A stretch of 64,000 bases of DNA from Marinactinospora thermotolerans DSM 45154 (GTDB lineage: Bacteria; Actinomycetota; Actinomycetes; Streptosporangiales; Streptosporangiaceae), in assembly GCF_900167435.1 (NCBI RefSeq), contig NZ_FUWS01000011.1:185746-249745 (forward strand), in the 5' to 3' direction. Position 1 is the first letter of the stretch, and every line of letters starts with the position of its first letter. The position numbers and the translations under genes are program-made. Below, one piece after another: positions 37,114 through 47,186 of this stretch. Under the pieces are notes generated by a model that was given only the letters and a program-made list of their open reading frames with translations, had not been told where the DNA came from and did no database searches.

Positions 37114-37172
37114 CGCGCATCCCCGGCCGCGTCCGCCGTGGTCCAGGGGAGCGCACCGAGTTCGGAGCCACC

Positions 37173-37286
37173 ATGAAGGTCAAGCCGAGCGTCAAGAAGA
37201 TCTGCGCGAAGTGCCGGGTGATCCGCCGTAACGGCCGGATCATGGTCATTTGCTCGGACCCGCGGCACAAGCAGCGTCAGGGCTGA
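37173..37286 (+). CDS. rpmJ: 50S ribosomal protein L36
   Basis: Only 37 residues. [20 protein letters not shown] start with the zinc ligands C11, C14, C27 and H32 (CAKC...CSDPRH), so this is the zinc-binding form. GGAG precedes the ATG. Sits between infA and rpsM as usual. Confidence 0.96.
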   Translation: MKVKPSVKKICAKCRVIRRNGRIMVICSDPRHKQRQG

Positions 37287-37360
37287 CCCAGCCTTCTTGA
37301 GCGCATCACCCCGCCGCACCGGTCCGACGGCCCGGCGGCGGTAGTTCGAAGTCCCGTTCC

Positions 37361-37412
37361 GTTTCCCCGGGTGCCACGGCACTGGGGAACCACCCCCGGT
37401 CGGAGGCCGGGG
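37361..37412 (+). terminator. Two adjacent hairpins before rpsM
   Basis: GTTTCCCC/GGGGAAC enclosing GTGC/GCAC (37361-37390), then CCCCGG/CCGGGG (37394-37412). They occupy the 197-base rpmJ-rpsM gap and may attenuate transcription or regulate translation of the alpha group. Confidence 0.4.
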
Positions 37413-37483
37413 CCTCGTCGTTGGGCGACGAGAGGGCCACGGCAACGGGAGAGACCTCCGCAACCACGAAGGAGCTCGCCCAG

Positions 37484-37864
37484 ATGGCACGCCTTGCCGG
37501 CGTTGACCTCCCCCGCGACAAGCGGGTGGAGATCGCTCTCACCTACGTTTTCGGGATCGGTCGCACCCGCGCCGCCGAGACCCTCCGCAACACGGGCGTC
37601 AACCCCGACACCCGTGTCCACGCGCTCACCGAGGACGACCTCGTCAAGCTGCGCGACTGGATCGACGCCAACTACAAGGTCGAGGGTGACCTCCGCCGCG
37701 AGATCCAGGCCGACATCCGCCGCAAGATCGAGATCGGCAGCTACCAGGGCATCCGTCACCGCCGTGGCCTCCCCGTCCACGGTCAGCGGACGCAGACCAA
37801 CGCGCGTACCCGCAAGGGCAAGAAGAAGACCGTGGCCGGCAAGAAGAAGGCCGGCAAGAAGTAG
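37484..37864 (+). CDS. rpsM: 30S ribosomal protein S13
   Basis: 126 residues from ATG ([21 protein letters not shown]) with GAAGGAG upstream; a frame open from 37421 covers the hairpins and is rejected. [26 protein letters not shown] is the conserved C-terminal part, followed by a lysine-rich tail ([15 protein letters not shown]). S13 contacts P-site tRNA and L5. Confidence 0.96.
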   Translation: MARLAGVDLPRDKRVEIALTYVFGIGRTRAAETLRNTGVNPDTRVHALTEDDLVKLRDWIDANYKVEGDLRREIQADIRRKIEIGSYQGIRHRRGLPVHGQRTQTNARTRKGKKKTVAGKKKAGKK

Positions 37865-37928
37865 TCCGTCCGGACACGACGTTTCGCGTCCGGTGAGACA
37901 CGGACCGATGATCTTGGGAGTTTGAGGA

Positions 37929-38333
<405 letters not shown>

Positions 38334-38469
38334 CCCGACCGAGCGGCCCTCGTCGCACCGGTCCCGGGACCTCTCGTGGTTCCCGGGGCCAGGGCAGAAG
38401 GCCCCGCATCCGCGGGGCCGTCCAGTGACCGTCATATAGCGGGCGGTCGTGGGAAAGGAAACACGGATC

Positions 38470-39489
38470 ATGCTGATCGCTCAGCGCCCCACCCTGACCG
38501 AGGAGTCGATCTCCGAATTCCGGTCCCGGTTCGTCATCGAGCCGTTGGAGCCGGGCTTCGGATACACCATCGGCAACTCGCTGCGTCGTACCCTGCTCTC
38601 CTCCATCCCCGGTGCGGCTGTCACCAGCATCCGCATCGAGGGCGTCGAGCACGAGTTCACCACCGTGCCCGGCGTGAAGGAGGACGTCACCGAGATCATC
38701 CTGAACCTCAAGGGTCTCGTGGTCAGCTCCGAGCACGACGAGCCGGTCCTGATGTACCTGCGCAAGCAGGGGCCGGGCGTCGTCACGGCGGCCGACATCG
38801 CGCCGCCGGCAGGTGTCGAGGTGCACAACCCCGACCTGCACATCGCGACGCTCAACGGCAAGGGCAAGCTGGAGATGGAGCTCACGGTCGAGCGCGGCCG
38901 CGGCTACGTCTCCGCGACGCAGAACAAGCAGCCGGGTCAGGAGATCGGTCGCATCCCGATCGACTCGATCTACTCGCCGGTCCTGCGTGTCACCTACAAG
39001 GTCGAGGCGACCCGTGTCGAGCAGCGCACCGACTTCGACCGGCTCATCCTGGACGTCACCACCAAGCCGTCCATCCGCCCCCGCGACGCGGTGGCGAGCG
39101 CCGGCAAGACGTTGGTCGAGCTGTTCGGCCTGGCGCGCGAGCTCAACGTCGACGCCGAGGGCATCGACATGGGCCCCTCGCCGACGGACGCGGCCCTGGC
39201 CGCCGACCTGGCGCTGCCGATCGAGGACCTGAACCTCACGGTCCGTTCCTACAACTGCCTGAAGCGCGAGGGCATCCACAGCGTCGGTGAGCTCGTGGCC
39301 CGCTCCGAGCAGGACCTCCTGGACATTCGCAACTTCGGTGCGAAGTCCATCGAGGAGGTCAAGCAGAAGCTCATCGACATGGGGCTGTCGCTCAAGGACT
39401 CCCCGCCCGGATTCGACCCGACGAGCGCGGCCGACTCCTACGGTGCCGACGAGGACGACCAGTCCTACGTCGAGACCGAGCAGTACTAG
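38470..39489 (+). CDS. rpoA: DNA-directed RNA polymerase subunit alpha
   Basis: 339 residues: [50 protein letters not shown] (in segments) forms the dimerisation domain. A flexible linker leads to a C-terminal domain with the DNA- and activator-binding helix ([34 protein letters not shown]). Starts the assembly of RNA polymerase. ATG after GGGAAAGGAAAC; an in-frame GTG seven codons upstream is less likely. Confidence 0.97.
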   Translation: MLIAQRPTLTEESISEFRSRFVIEPLEPGFGYTIGNSLRRTLLSSIPGAAVTSIRIEGVEHEFTTVPGVKEDVTEIILNLKGLVVSSEHDEPVLMYLRKQGPGVVTAADIAPPAGVEVHNPDLHIATLNGKGKLEMELTVERGRGYVSATQNKQPGQEIGRIPIDSIYSPVLRVTYKVEATRVEQRTDFDRLILDVTTKPSIRPRDAVASAGKTLVELFGLARELNVDAEGIDMGPSPTDAALAADLALPIEDLNLTVRSYNCLKREGIHSVGELVARSEQDLLDIRNFGAKSIEEVKQKLIDMGLSLKDSPPGFDPTSAADSYGADEDDQSYVETEQY

Positions 39490-39556
39490 AAGACGTCGCC
39501 CGATGGTCCACGGCCGCGTGCCTGGTCGAGGACCGCATCACTAGGAGAACGACACC

Positions 39557-40072
39557 ATGCCCACGCCAACGAAGGGGCCTCGCCTGGGTTCCGGCCCGGC
39601 ACATGAGCGGCTCATGCTGGCGAACCTGGCGACCTCGCTGTTCCAGCACGGTCGCATCAAGACCACGGAGGCCAAGGCCAAGCGCCTGCGTCCGTACGCG
39701 GAGAAGCTCATCACCCTCGGTAAGCGCGGCGACCTGCACGCGCGTCGGCTGGTGCTGGCCAAGATCGCCGACAAGAGCGTCGTTCACGAGCTCTTCACCG
39801 AGATCGGCCCGCGGTTCGAGAACCGCGACGGCGGCTACACCCGCATCACCAAGATCGGCCCGCGCAAGGGCGACAACGCCCCGATGGCCGTGATCGAGCT
39901 GGTCGAGGCCGCTCCGGCGAAGGTCGTCTCCACCCCGGCCGAGCCGGCCGAGGAGACCGCCGCCGCTCCGGAGGCCGCGGACCAGCCGGCCGAGGACACC
40001 ACCTCCGAGCAGACCGCTCAGGCGGGGGAGACCTCCCAGGCCGAGGGCGAGACCAAGCCCGAGGAGAAGTAG
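39557..40072 (+). CDS. rplQ: 50S ribosomal protein L17
   Basis: 171 residues. [46 protein letters not shown] (in segments) and [23 protein letters not shown] give the standard domain. The last 50 or so residues are an acidic Ala/Glu/Pro-rich tail typical of actinobacteria. AGGAGA upstream. Last gene of the alpha group. Confidence 0.97.
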   Translation: MPTPTKGPRLGSGPAHERLMLANLATSLFQHGRIKTTEAKAKRLRPYAEKLITLGKRGDLHARRLVLAKIADKSVVHELFTEIGPRFENRDGGYTRITKIGPRKGDNAPMAVIELVEAAPAKVVSTPAEPAEETAAAPEAADQPAEDTTSEQTAQAGETSQAEGETKPEEK

Positions 40073-40097
40073 GACCCGTCCTGCCTTTCCGGCGAAC

Positions 40098-40132
40098 AGG
40101 TGCCCGGTCCCCGCACAGGGGGCCGGGCACCT
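40098..40132 (+). terminator. Terminator after rplQ
   Basis: A 10-bp stem AGGTGCCCGG/CCGGGCACCT with an extra inner CCC/GGG pairing. It ends the ribosomal run before truA. Confidence 0.65.
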
Positions 40133-40208
40133 CGTCGTCCCACCCCCGCGCGGCCGGCACGCCGCCGATCCGCCACGGCCGCGCCCGACCCAAGGACGGA
40201 GCACCGGC

Positions 40209-41042
40209 ATGAGCCCCGACGACCTGGTCCGGTTGAAGCTGGACATCTCATACGACGGCACCGACTTCTCCGGCTGGGCCGAACAGCCGGGCCGGCGCAC
40301 GGTCCAAGGGGAGGTGCAGAGCGCGCTGGCCCGGGTGCTGCGGCTGGACGAGGTGCAGCTGACCGTCGCCGGGCGCACCGACGCGGGGGTGCACGCCCGT
40401 GGCCAGGTGGCCCACCTCGACGTGCCCGCCGCGCTGTGGGAGCAGGAGGCCGATCGGCTGCTGCGCCGGCTGGCCGGGGTGCTGCCGGCCGATGTCCGGG
40501 TGCGGGCGGTGGGCCCGGCCCCCGAGGGGTTCGACGCCCGCTTCTCCCCGTTGTTCCGGCGCTACGTCTACCGGGTCAGCGACGCTCCTGGAGGAGTCGA
40601 CCCGCTGCGCCGCCGTGACGTGCTCTGGCACAAGCGACCCCTTGACCTGGCGCGGATGAACGAGGCCGCCGCGGCCCTGCTCGGCGAGCACGACTTCGCC
40701 GCCTACTGCCGCCGTCGCGAGGGGGCCACGACGATCCGGGCGCTGCTGCGACTGGAGTGGGTGGAGGAGGAACCCCACCTGTACGCCGGAACGGTGCAGG
40801 CCGACGCCTTCTGCCACAACATGGTCCGCGCGCTCGTCGGCGCGCTGCTGGCGGTCGGCGACGGCCGTCGCGAGACCGACTGGCCGGGGCGGGTGCTGGC
40901 CGCGGGGGTACGTGATTCGGCGGTCCACGTCGTTCCCCCGCACGGCCTGTCCCTGGAGGAGGTCGCCTATCCGCCCGACGCCGAGCTGGCCGCGCGCGCG
41001 GTGGCGACCCGCCGGGTGCGCACGCCGGCCGGTGAGGGGTGA
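40209..41042 (+). CDS. truA: tRNA pseudouridine(38-40) synthase TruA
   Basis: 277 residues. Isomerises uridines 38-40 of the anticodon arm. [24 protein letters not shown] start, catalytic Asp58 in [13 protein letters not shown], the RRYVYRVS motif, and the C-terminal [20 protein letters not shown]. Follows rplQ as in many actinobacteria. A leucine-poor, arginine-rich composition is normal for the genome. Confidence 0.96.
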   Translation: MSPDDLVRLKLDISYDGTDFSGWAEQPGRRTVQGEVQSALARVLRLDEVQLTVAGRTDAGVHARGQVAHLDVPAALWEQEADRLLRRLAGVLPADVRVRAVGPAPEGFDARFSPLFRRYVYRVSDAPGGVDPLRRRDVLWHKRPLDLARMNEAAAALLGEHDFAAYCRRREGATTIRALLRLEWVEEEPHLYAGTVQADAFCHNMVRALVGALLAVGDGRRETDWPGRVLAAGVRDSAVHVVPPHGLSLEEVAYPPDAELAARAVATRRVRTPAGEG

Positions 41043-41061
41043 GCGCCACGGGCACGTGACA

Positions 41062-41105
41062 CGGGGCGGCCCCCGGACCACCGATGTGGTCCGGGGGCCG
41101 CCCCG
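41062..41105. terminator. Bidirectional terminator between truA and the proline-rich gene
   Basis: A 20-bp perfect stem closed by a CGAT tetraloop, followed by TTTCC on the plus strand. The genes on both sides converge here; it is one of the strongest hairpins in the window. Confidence 0.8.
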
Positions 41106-41125
41106 TTTCCGTGGGACCGGCCGGG

Positions 41126-42544
41126 TCAGTCCCGCGCGCGCTCGCCCAGGGCCTTCAACGGGACGTTGACGAACTCCTGACTGATCTCGGCGAGCTGGGA
41201 GGCGTCCGCCTCGGAGACCCGTCCGTCGCTGTTGGCGGCCAGGGCGAACACCATGTAGCGCCCCCAGGTGCCACCCGCGCCGTGGCCGCCGGCGATGTCC
41301 ATCCGCTCGGTGCCGCTGCCCTCCTCGCCGGCGAGTCCCGAGAACCAGCGGCTCTCGGCGAGGTTCTGGGCCTCCTGGGCCGCGCCGGCCTTGTCGGCGT
41401 CGGGCATGGCCGCCACCCCCACCGTGACCGCGTGGTCCCCCGCCTCGTTGACGTAGGAGGCCCGCAGCACCTGACGGCACTCGTTCTCGGTGAGGACGTC
41501 GCCGTAGTCGCCGTGGGCGGTGGTCGCGCACTGGTCGGTCTCGTCGGTGATGACCAGGGTGAAGGTCTCGCCGGCGGCCTCGATCTCGGTGTCGGGGAAC
41601 AGGGGGCCGGCGGACAGGGGATCGCCGTCGGTCGACTCGTTGGAGACCCGGGCGACGTCGTACTCTCCCGAGCCCTCTCCCGACCCCCCAGAGGCCACGA
41701 GGAACGCGCCACCGCCACCGAGGAGGAGCAGCGCGGCGAATCCGCCGGCCAGGAGGAGCCCCTTGTTCCGGGGGAGGCCGCCCGACCTGCCCGGGCCCTT
41801 GGGGCGGTGGGGCCGCTCAGAGCCGGAACGCCGCCGGGACGGGCGTTCCCCGGGGGCGTCCATGCCCGACAGGTCGAACTGGGCGGTGGACTCGGCGGAA
41901 CGCGGCGGCACCTCGTCCCGGAACATCGGCCGGCCCCCGTAGAAGTCGTCCTGAACCGGGGGGATGGCCTGGGTCGCGCCTACGGGCTCCTCGGAGACGG
42001 GGGAGAAGACCTGGGTGGCCCCCTCGTCGTCGGCCTCGGCGGGGGAGGGGTCGGCGTTGAACACGGGCTCGGCGGCCGGGGCCTCGCCACCCGGGGGGAT
42101 GACCCGGCCGCGCAGGGGTTCACCCGGGCCGCCCCCCTCGGCCTGCCGGCCGGGGTGGCGCGGCTGCTGGGGACCGGTGGGATACGACGGCATGCCAAGA
42201 CCACCGGGCATCCCCGGCGGCAGGGGAGGCCGCGCCCCCGGGCCGGGCGGCGGTCCCGCGGGGCCGGGTATCCCCGGCGGGGGCCCCTGAGGTGGCCGCT
42301 GCGGGCCGGGCGCACCCATTCCGGGCGAGGAGGGCGCGGAGGGGGTGCCCGAGGCCGGAGGCAGGGCCTGAAAGCCCTGCGGAGGCCCCGGGGGTGGACC
42401 CTGCGGCGGCCGCTGCGGGCCGGTCGGCGGGGGCCCCTGGCCGTGCCAGGCGGGCTGCGGGGGCTGCCCGGGCCGGGGCATTGGGCCTCCGGCCCCGGGG
42501 GGCGGCCCTTGAGGGGGAGCGCCGGGGCCGGACGGGGGCGTCAT
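41126..42544 (-). CDS. Proline-rich single-pass membrane protein
   Basis: 472 residues from the first usable ATG. A Pro/Gly-rich disordered half (about 1-260, with an AEPVFNADPSPAEADDEGATQVF segment) leads through a basic patch (SERPHRPKGPGRSGGLPRNK) to one membrane helix (LLLAGGFAALLLLGGGGAFLV). A soluble extracytoplasmic domain of about 180 residues follows, containing two cysteines (DQCATT and NECRQVL) that could form a disulfide. The domain pattern resembles actinomycete sensor or serine/threonine-kinase-tail proteins, but no catalytic motif is seen. The ATG has no ribosome site and proline-rich coding continues upstream to at least 42775, so the true start is unsettled (see findings). 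Confidence 0.65.
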   Translation of the reverse strand: MTPPSGPGAPPQGPPPGAGGPMPRPGQPPQPAWHGQGPPPTGPQRPPQGPPPGPPQGFQALPPASGTPSAPSSPGMGAPGPQRPPQGPPPGIPGPAGPPPGPGARPPLPPGMPGGLGMPSYPTGPQQPRHPGRQAEGGGPGEPLRGRVIPPGGEAPAAEPVFNADPSPAEADDEGATQVFSPVSEEPVGATQAIPPVQDDFYGGRPMFRDEVPPRSAESTAQFDLSGMDAPGERPSRRRSGSERPHRPKGPGRSGGLPRNKGLLLAGGFAALLLLGGGGAFLVASGGSGEGSGEYDVARVSNESTDGDPLSAGPLFPDTEIEAAGETFTLVITDETDQCATTAHGDYGDVLTENECRQVLRASYVNEAGDHAVTVGVAAMPDADKAGAAQEAQNLAESRWFSGLAGEEGSGTERMDIAGGHGAGGTWGRYMVFALAANSDGRVSEADASQLAEISQEFVNVPLKALGERARD

Positions 42545-43644
42545 CGGTTGCCGCGCGCCGGTAGGGGGGACCGGAGGCCCCGGGGGATGCTGCGCTCCCG
42601 AGGGGCCGTTCCACGCGCCGGGAGGCGGGGGAGGCGCACCCCAAGGGGGCTGCGGCCCGGAGGGGCGACCTGAACCGTCCGGGGGGAACTGTCCCGCGGG
42701 CGGCGTGGGGGGCTGGGGTGGTCGGCCGGCAGGGTCTGGTTGGCCACCTGCGGGCTCGTTCGGATGTGCTGCGATGGGAGAACTCCGGAGACTTTCCTGG
42801 GGCGGCGGTTGGATCCTCGGGGGGTGCGCCCCTCCCGTGGAGGGGACTCACCGGCCTCTCGCCGGCAGGGCCGCCGCCCTGTGGAGGGGGTGGGTGGCCC
42901 CGGGTGGGAGGGGCGGGGAAGCGGGGTGGAGACGATCGGTCGGGTGCCGCCCTCGGTCTCCCGCGATCGTCCTTCGGCCGGCCGCCCGCGCCGGCGGCGT
43001 CCCCGGCCCCCACCTCGGCGGGGAGGACACGGCCGGGGAGATGAGGGGGCGACGCTGTCCGCGGGGCCGGTCCCGGCCACCCGGGACGGTCGAAGGACAC
43101 CTGGGGATCATCGGACCCGGGGCGGACACGACCGGTGGAGCCGGTCGTGCGGGGTGAGGATAGCCCTTTCGGGGCGAGGGCGCCCGTTCCGGGGACCGGC
43201 GCCCTCGCGGAGCCGGGAAACGCGGCCGGGGGAGGGCGGCGCGCCTCCTCCCCGCGCGCCTTTCTCGGGGATGGCGCCACCGCGGTCACGCGCTATGCTC
43301 ACTGTGCCTTCCGACCTCCTCGTGTCGGTGCCCCGGGACCGTAGGGGTCCCGGCCCCACGGGACGCCTGTTCGGCGGCGTGCGGCAAGGCCCCTGAACGC
43401 GACTGTAGCGGTCGCTTCCCGGCGCAGTGGGAGGATATGACGGGCGTCTCCCCCGAACTCACCTCCCGGCCGGCGTCGCCTGTCCCGCGGGGAAGAGCGA
43501 CCTCACCGACGCCCCGAAGTACCGCGTCGGGTCCCCGTGGTGTGGCCCAAGCACTCCTACGGCAAGGCATAATGAGAGTGGAGTAATCGAGCGGTGTGAC
43601 GCGGCCACTGGCCGATCCATGACGGAAAGCAGTATGATCATGGG
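42545..43644. other. Gene-free stretch upstream of rplM with several hairpins
   Basis: Apart from the likely N-terminal extension of the proline-rich protein (to about 42775), no real gene is recognised; long frames here are artefacts of high GC. It contains orphan hairpins: ACGACCGG/CCGGTCGT (43128-43148), GCGAGGGCGCC/GGCGCCCTCGC (43174-43208) and CCGGGACC/GGTCCCGG (43333-43353). Confidence 0.5.
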
Positions 43645-43649
43645 TCGTT

Positions 43650-43679
43650 TTGACCTGTGGCGTGTCCGACGGCTATGAT
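43650..43679 (+). promoter_or_regulatory. rplMp: Promoter of rplM-rpsI
   Basis: TTGACC and TATGAT with an 18-base spacer, one of the best promoter matches in the window. Transcription would start near 43686, giving a leader of about 180 bases that includes a 9-bp hairpin at 43812-43833. It shares TCGTTTTGACC with the rpsL promoter. Confidence 0.7.
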
Positions 43680-43864
43680 TCTCCGTCGTTGTGCGTTGAG
43701 TTGCCGTGGGTTCCCACATTCGCGTTGGGCGCCGATCACGCATCACCGTCTGCGCACTCAATCACCGGGTGAGTCCCCGCAATGGGCGGCCCGGCCAGTA
43801 ATACGAGTTCCCCATCTCCGTTCGCGGGGATGGACCCCGCCGACTGAGACGAAGGCATACGATC

Positions 43865-44314
43865 GTGCGCACATACAGCCCTAAGCCCAGCGATGTCCAG
43901 CGTCAGTGGCACGTCATCGACGCCAGCGATGTCGTGCTCGGGCGGCTGGCCAGCCACGTTGCCACGCTGCTCCGAGGCAAGCACAAGCCGTACTACGCGC
44001 CCCACATCGACACCGGCGACTTCGTGATCGTCGTGAACGCCGACAAGGTGGCGCTGACCGGTAAGAAGCTGGAGCAGAAGCGGGCCTACCGGCACTCCGG
44101 TTACCCCGGCGGTCTGCGCTCCGTCGCCTACAGCGAGCTGATCGCCAAGAACCCCGAGCGCGCCATCGAGAAGGCCGTCAAGGGCATGCTGCCGAAGAAC
44201 TCCCTCGGCCGCCAGATGGCCAAGAAGCTCAAGGTCTACGCCGGCTCGGAGCACCCGCACCAGGCCCAGCAGCCGGTGCCGTTCGAAATCACCAAGATCG
44301 AGCAGCCCGCCTAG
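43865..44314 (+). CDS. rplM: 50S ribosomal protein L13
   Basis: 149 residues: [30 protein letters not shown] (segments), [37 protein letters not shown] and [19 protein letters not shown]. An early 50S assembly protein. GTG start, GACGAAGG upstream. Co-transcribed with rpsI, the universal pair. Confidence 0.97.
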   Translation: MRTYSPKPSDVQRQWHVIDASDVVLGRLASHVATLLRGKHKPYYAPHIDTGDFVIVVNADKVALTGKKLEQKRAYRHSGYPGGLRSVAYSELIAKNPERAIEKAVKGMLPKNSLGRQMAKKLKVYAGSEHPHQAQQPVPFEITKIEQPA

Positions 44315-44349
44315 GCGTTTGCGAGACTGAAGGAAGTACGAGGAGAACC

Positions 44350-44865
44350 GTGGTCGAGCCCACCGGCATCGAAGACGTCGCCACCCAGGACTTCGAGGAC
44401 AACCCCGAAGAGTACCCCGCTGAGTACACCAGCGAGTCGCCGGACGCCCCGGCCGCCGGGTACGTCCCCACCGCGTCCGGCCCCGGTGCCGGTACCGGCC
44501 GCCGTAAGAGCGCCATCGCCCGCGTCCGGATCACCCCGGGCTCCGGCGAGTGGAAGATCAACGGCAAGCCGCTCGAGGTCTACTTCCCGGACAAGGTCCA
44601 CCAGCAGATCATCAAGGAACCGCTGGTCGCCCTCGGGTTCGAGGAGGCCTACGACGTCTTCGCGCGCCTCAACGGTGGTGGCCCCAGCGGTCAGGCCGGT
44701 GCGCTGCGCCACGGTCTTGCCCGCGCGCTGGCCGGGCTGGACCCGGAGAACAACCGTCCGACCCTGAAGAAGGCCGGTTACCTCACCCGCGACGCCCGCG
44801 AGGTCGAGCGCAAGAAGGCCGGTCTCAAGAAGGCCCGCAAGGCCCCGCAGTACTCCAAGCGGTAA
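44350..44865 (+). CDS. rpsI: 30S ribosomal protein S9
   Basis: 171 residues with an acidic N-terminal extension of about 45 residues ([19 protein letters not shown]...), as in other actinobacteria, before the core [41 protein letters not shown] and the basic C-terminus [12 protein letters not shown], whose last arginine touches P-site tRNA, are present. GTG start, GAGGAGAA upstream. Confidence 0.96.
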   Translation: MVEPTGIEDVATQDFEDNPEEYPAEYTSESPDAPAAGYVPTASGPGAGTGRRKSAIARVRITPGSGEWKINGKPLEVYFPDKVHQQIIKEPLVALGFEEAYDVFARLNGGGPSGQAGALRHGLARALAGLDPENNRPTLKKAGYLTRDAREVERKKAGLKKARKAPQYSKR

Positions 44866-44906
44866 CCACTCCGTCTGGTATCCCGGTCGCTGTTCGCGCC
44901 GGTTCC

Positions 44907-44965
44907 AGCTACGGCCCGCCGGGCACCCGTTTTTCGAGAACGGGTGGCCAGTGCGGGCCATAGCT
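44907..44965 (+). terminator. Large terminator after rpsI
   Basis: A nested hairpin of about 59 bases: outer AGCTA-GGCCCGC paired with GCGGGCC-TAGCT (one C-A mismatch) and inner CACCCGTT/AACGGGTG, followed by GTTTC. It separates rplM-rpsI from glmM. Confidence 0.75.
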
Positions 44966-45069
44966 GTTTCTCGACATCGTCATCCCGGGTGTACTCAACA
45001 GAATCCGTGCACCCCGGTCTCAAAACAGTGTTCTCCATTGTCTCCAGGACGAAAAGGGGCGATTGGTTC

Positions 45070-46410
45070 GTGGCTCGGTTGTTTGGTACTGACGGAGTCC
45101 GGGGGGTCGCCGGCCGCGATCTCACCGCCTCGCTGGCGCTGGACCTCTCCATCGCGGCGGCGCGAGTGCTGTCCGACGGCCGGCACACCGGTCCCCGGCC
45201 GCTCGCCGTGGTCGGCCGTGACCCGCGCGCCTCAGGGGAGTTCCTGGAGGCCGCGGTCGTCGCGGGACTGGCGAGCGCGGGGGTGGACGTGATCCGCCTC
45301 GGAGTGCTCCCCACGCCCGCGGTCGCCCACCTCACCGGCGAGCTGGACGCCGATTTCGGCGTGATGCTTTCGGCCAGCCACAACCCGGCCCCCGACAACG
45401 GCATCAAGTTCTTCGCCCGAGGCGGCCACAAGCTGCCCGACGCGGTCGAGGACGAGATCGAGGCGCGGCTCGGCGTCCCCGTGGAGCCGGTGGTGGGCGA
45501 CGCGGTGGGGCGCGTCACCGAGGCCCCCGACGCGGCCGAACGCTACATCGCCCACGTCGTCGCCTCCCTGCCGAACCGCCTGGACGGGCTCAAGGTCGTC
45601 GTCGACTGCGCCAACGGTGCCTCGCACCGCGTCGCGCCCGAGGCGCTGCGCCGCGCGGGCGCCGAGGTGATCACGATCGGCGACGCTCCCGACGGCCTCA
45701 ACATCAACGAGGGGTGCGGCTCCACCCACCTCGACGCCCTGCGCGCGGCGGTGCGCGAGCACGGCGCCGACGCCGGCATCGCCCACGACGGCGACGCCGA
45801 CCGCTGCCTGGCGGTCGCCGCGGACGGCTCCGTCGTGGACGGCGACCAGATCCTCGCGATCCTGGCGTTGGAACTCCAGGAGGCCGGCCGCCTCGCCGAG
45901 AACACGCTCGTCGTGACGGTGATGTCCAACCTCGGACTGAAACTGGCGATGAAGGAGGCCGGCGTCACCGTGGTGGAGACGCCGGTCGGGGACCGCTACG
46001 TGCTGGAGGCGATGCGGGCCGGCTCCTACTCGCTCGGCGGCGAGCAGTCCGGCCACGTCGTGCTGCTGGAGCACGCGAGCACCGGGGACGGCCTGCTGAC
46101 CGGTCTGCACCTGCTCGGCGCGATGAGCCGGCGCGGCCTGGCCCTGGCCGAACTGGCCAAGGTCATGACCCGGCTGCCGCAGGTCCTGGTGAACGTGCGC
46201 GACGTCGACAAGGGCCGAGTGGCGACGTCGAGCGAGGTCACCGGGGCGGTCGCCGAGGCCGAGGCGGAGCTGGGCTCCTCGGGCCGCGTTCTCATCCGCC
46301 CGAGCGGCACCGAGCCGATGGTCCGCGTCATGGTCGAGGCCCCCCACCAGGAACAGGCCCAGCGGGTCGCCGACCGGCTGGCCGGGGTGGTCAAGTCCGC
46401 GCTCGGCTGA
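45070..46410 (+). CDS. glmM: Phosphoglucosamine mutase
   Basis: 446 residues. Converts glucosamine-6-P to glucosamine-1-P for UDP-GlcNAc and peptidoglycan. FGTDGVRG at the N-terminus, phosphoserine loop [12 protein letters not shown] (S103), metal loop DGDADRC, sugar-binding GGEQSGH and phosphate-binding [15 protein letters not shown] start ([12 protein letters not shown]); the frame open from 44944 includes the terminator and is rejected. GlmS, which makes its substrate, is nearby on the other strand. Confidence 0.96.
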   Translation: MARLFGTDGVRGVAGRDLTASLALDLSIAAARVLSDGRHTGPRPLAVVGRDPRASGEFLEAAVVAGLASAGVDVIRLGVLPTPAVAHLTGELDADFGVMLSASHNPAPDNGIKFFARGGHKLPDAVEDEIEARLGVPVEPVVGDAVGRVTEAPDAAERYIAHVVASLPNRLDGLKVVVDCANGASHRVAPEALRRAGAEVITIGDAPDGLNINEGCGSTHLDALRAAVREHGADAGIAHDGDADRCLAVAADGSVVDGDQILAILALELQEAGRLAENTLVVTVMSNLGLKLAMKEAGVTVVETPVGDRYVLEAMRAGSYSLGGEQSGHVVLLEHASTGDGLLTGLHLLGAMSRRGLALAELAKVMTRLPQVLVNVRDVDKGRVATSSEVTGAVAEAEAELGSSGRVLIRPSGTEPMVRVMVEAPHQEQAQRVADRLAGVVKSALG

Positions 46411-46427
46411 CCCGTCCGAGGTCCTTC

Positions 46428-46459
46428 GCGCGCCGGCTCCCCCAAGGGGGCCGGCGCGC
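46428..46459 (+). terminator. Terminator after glmM
   Basis: GCGCGCCGG/CCGGCGCGC (9 bp) with an inner CCCCC/GGGGG pairing, 17 bases after the stop. Confidence 0.65.
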
Positions 46460-47131
46460 TGCCATGTCCGGCCCAGTGGGGCGCTCCGGGCGGGGCGGCG
46501 TCGCCGTGGCGGTGCCGCGGGCTTGCCGGGTCCACGAAGAAGGCGGGGCCGCCGGCCTCGCTCCGTAGCGTGTATACCGTGAGCGCTCCGCGCCCGGGGC
46601 CGCCCGGTGGCACACGCCGCTGCCCGGCGAGAGGCGGCGAGCTCCAGGGCGATCCCCCGCTTCTCTCCGCGGAGCACCGTCATCCGGCGTAGGCCCGTTC
46701 TTCCCGTCCGGCCGGATGCCGCGTCAGGGGGCCGCAGACGCCGGTGCCGAACCGCGGGTGGGCGCTCCCGCGGGCAACGGCGTGGGTGCCGGGGCCGTCC
46801 CCGAAGAGGGCCGGTGAGGAGACCGGCCGGGCCGCCGAAGCGGAGCCGATCCGGGCTCCGGCGGCGGTATCGCCCACCGCGTCGGAGGGGCGGGGCCGGA
46901 CGAGGTGAACGGGTGACCTCCTCGCCGCGCCCGATGCCGGCGCGGGATCACCCGGTTCGAGAGGGCGGGAGTCCCCGATCGCCGTGGCCGCCGACGCGGA
47001 AGCCGGACGGAGCGGGAGGGCGTTGAACGCGGTCGCGCCCGGCGCGCCGCTCCCTCCCCGAACCCGGCACCGCGCACCTCCTCCCCGGTGTCACCCGCCA
47101 GGTCCGCGACGCGGCCGGCACGACCGGGGAG
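46460..47131. other. Gene-free stretch between glmM and glmS
   Basis: About 670 bases of very GC-rich sequence. Frames on both strands are open by chance but show no recognisable protein, ribosome site or conserved start. I saw no tRNA, promoter or repeat that I can support. Confidence 0.5.
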
Positions 47132-47167
47132 GGGAAAAGACAGGGGGCGGGCCCGCGGCCCGCCCCC
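47132..47167 (-). terminator. Terminator of glmS
   Basis: GGGGGCGGGCC/GGCCCGCCCCC, an 11-bp stem with a 3-base loop at 47143-47167. On the minus strand it is followed by TGTCTTTTCCCC, so both stem and U tract are present, 20 bases after the glmS stop. Confidence 0.8.
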
Positions 47168-47186
47168 ACGCCTACCATGCCTCGGG

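Noticed and set aside
41084..42673. A 529-codon plus-strand frame opposite the proline-rich gene
   Set aside because: It is the complement of the repetitive proline-rich coding strand and starts inside a terminator.
42120..43289. A 389-codon minus-strand frame upstream of rplM
   Set aside because: Shifted-frame Pro/Arg/Ala composition, no ribosome site, and it overlaps the better-supported membrane-protein frame.
43568..43573. CATAAT as a second rplM -10
   Set aside because: No -35-like hexamer at suitable spacing; the promoter at 43650-43679 is far better.
46607..47026. A 139-codon frame between glmM and glmS
   Set aside because: Arg/Pro/Gly-rich random composition, no start context and no recognisable domain.
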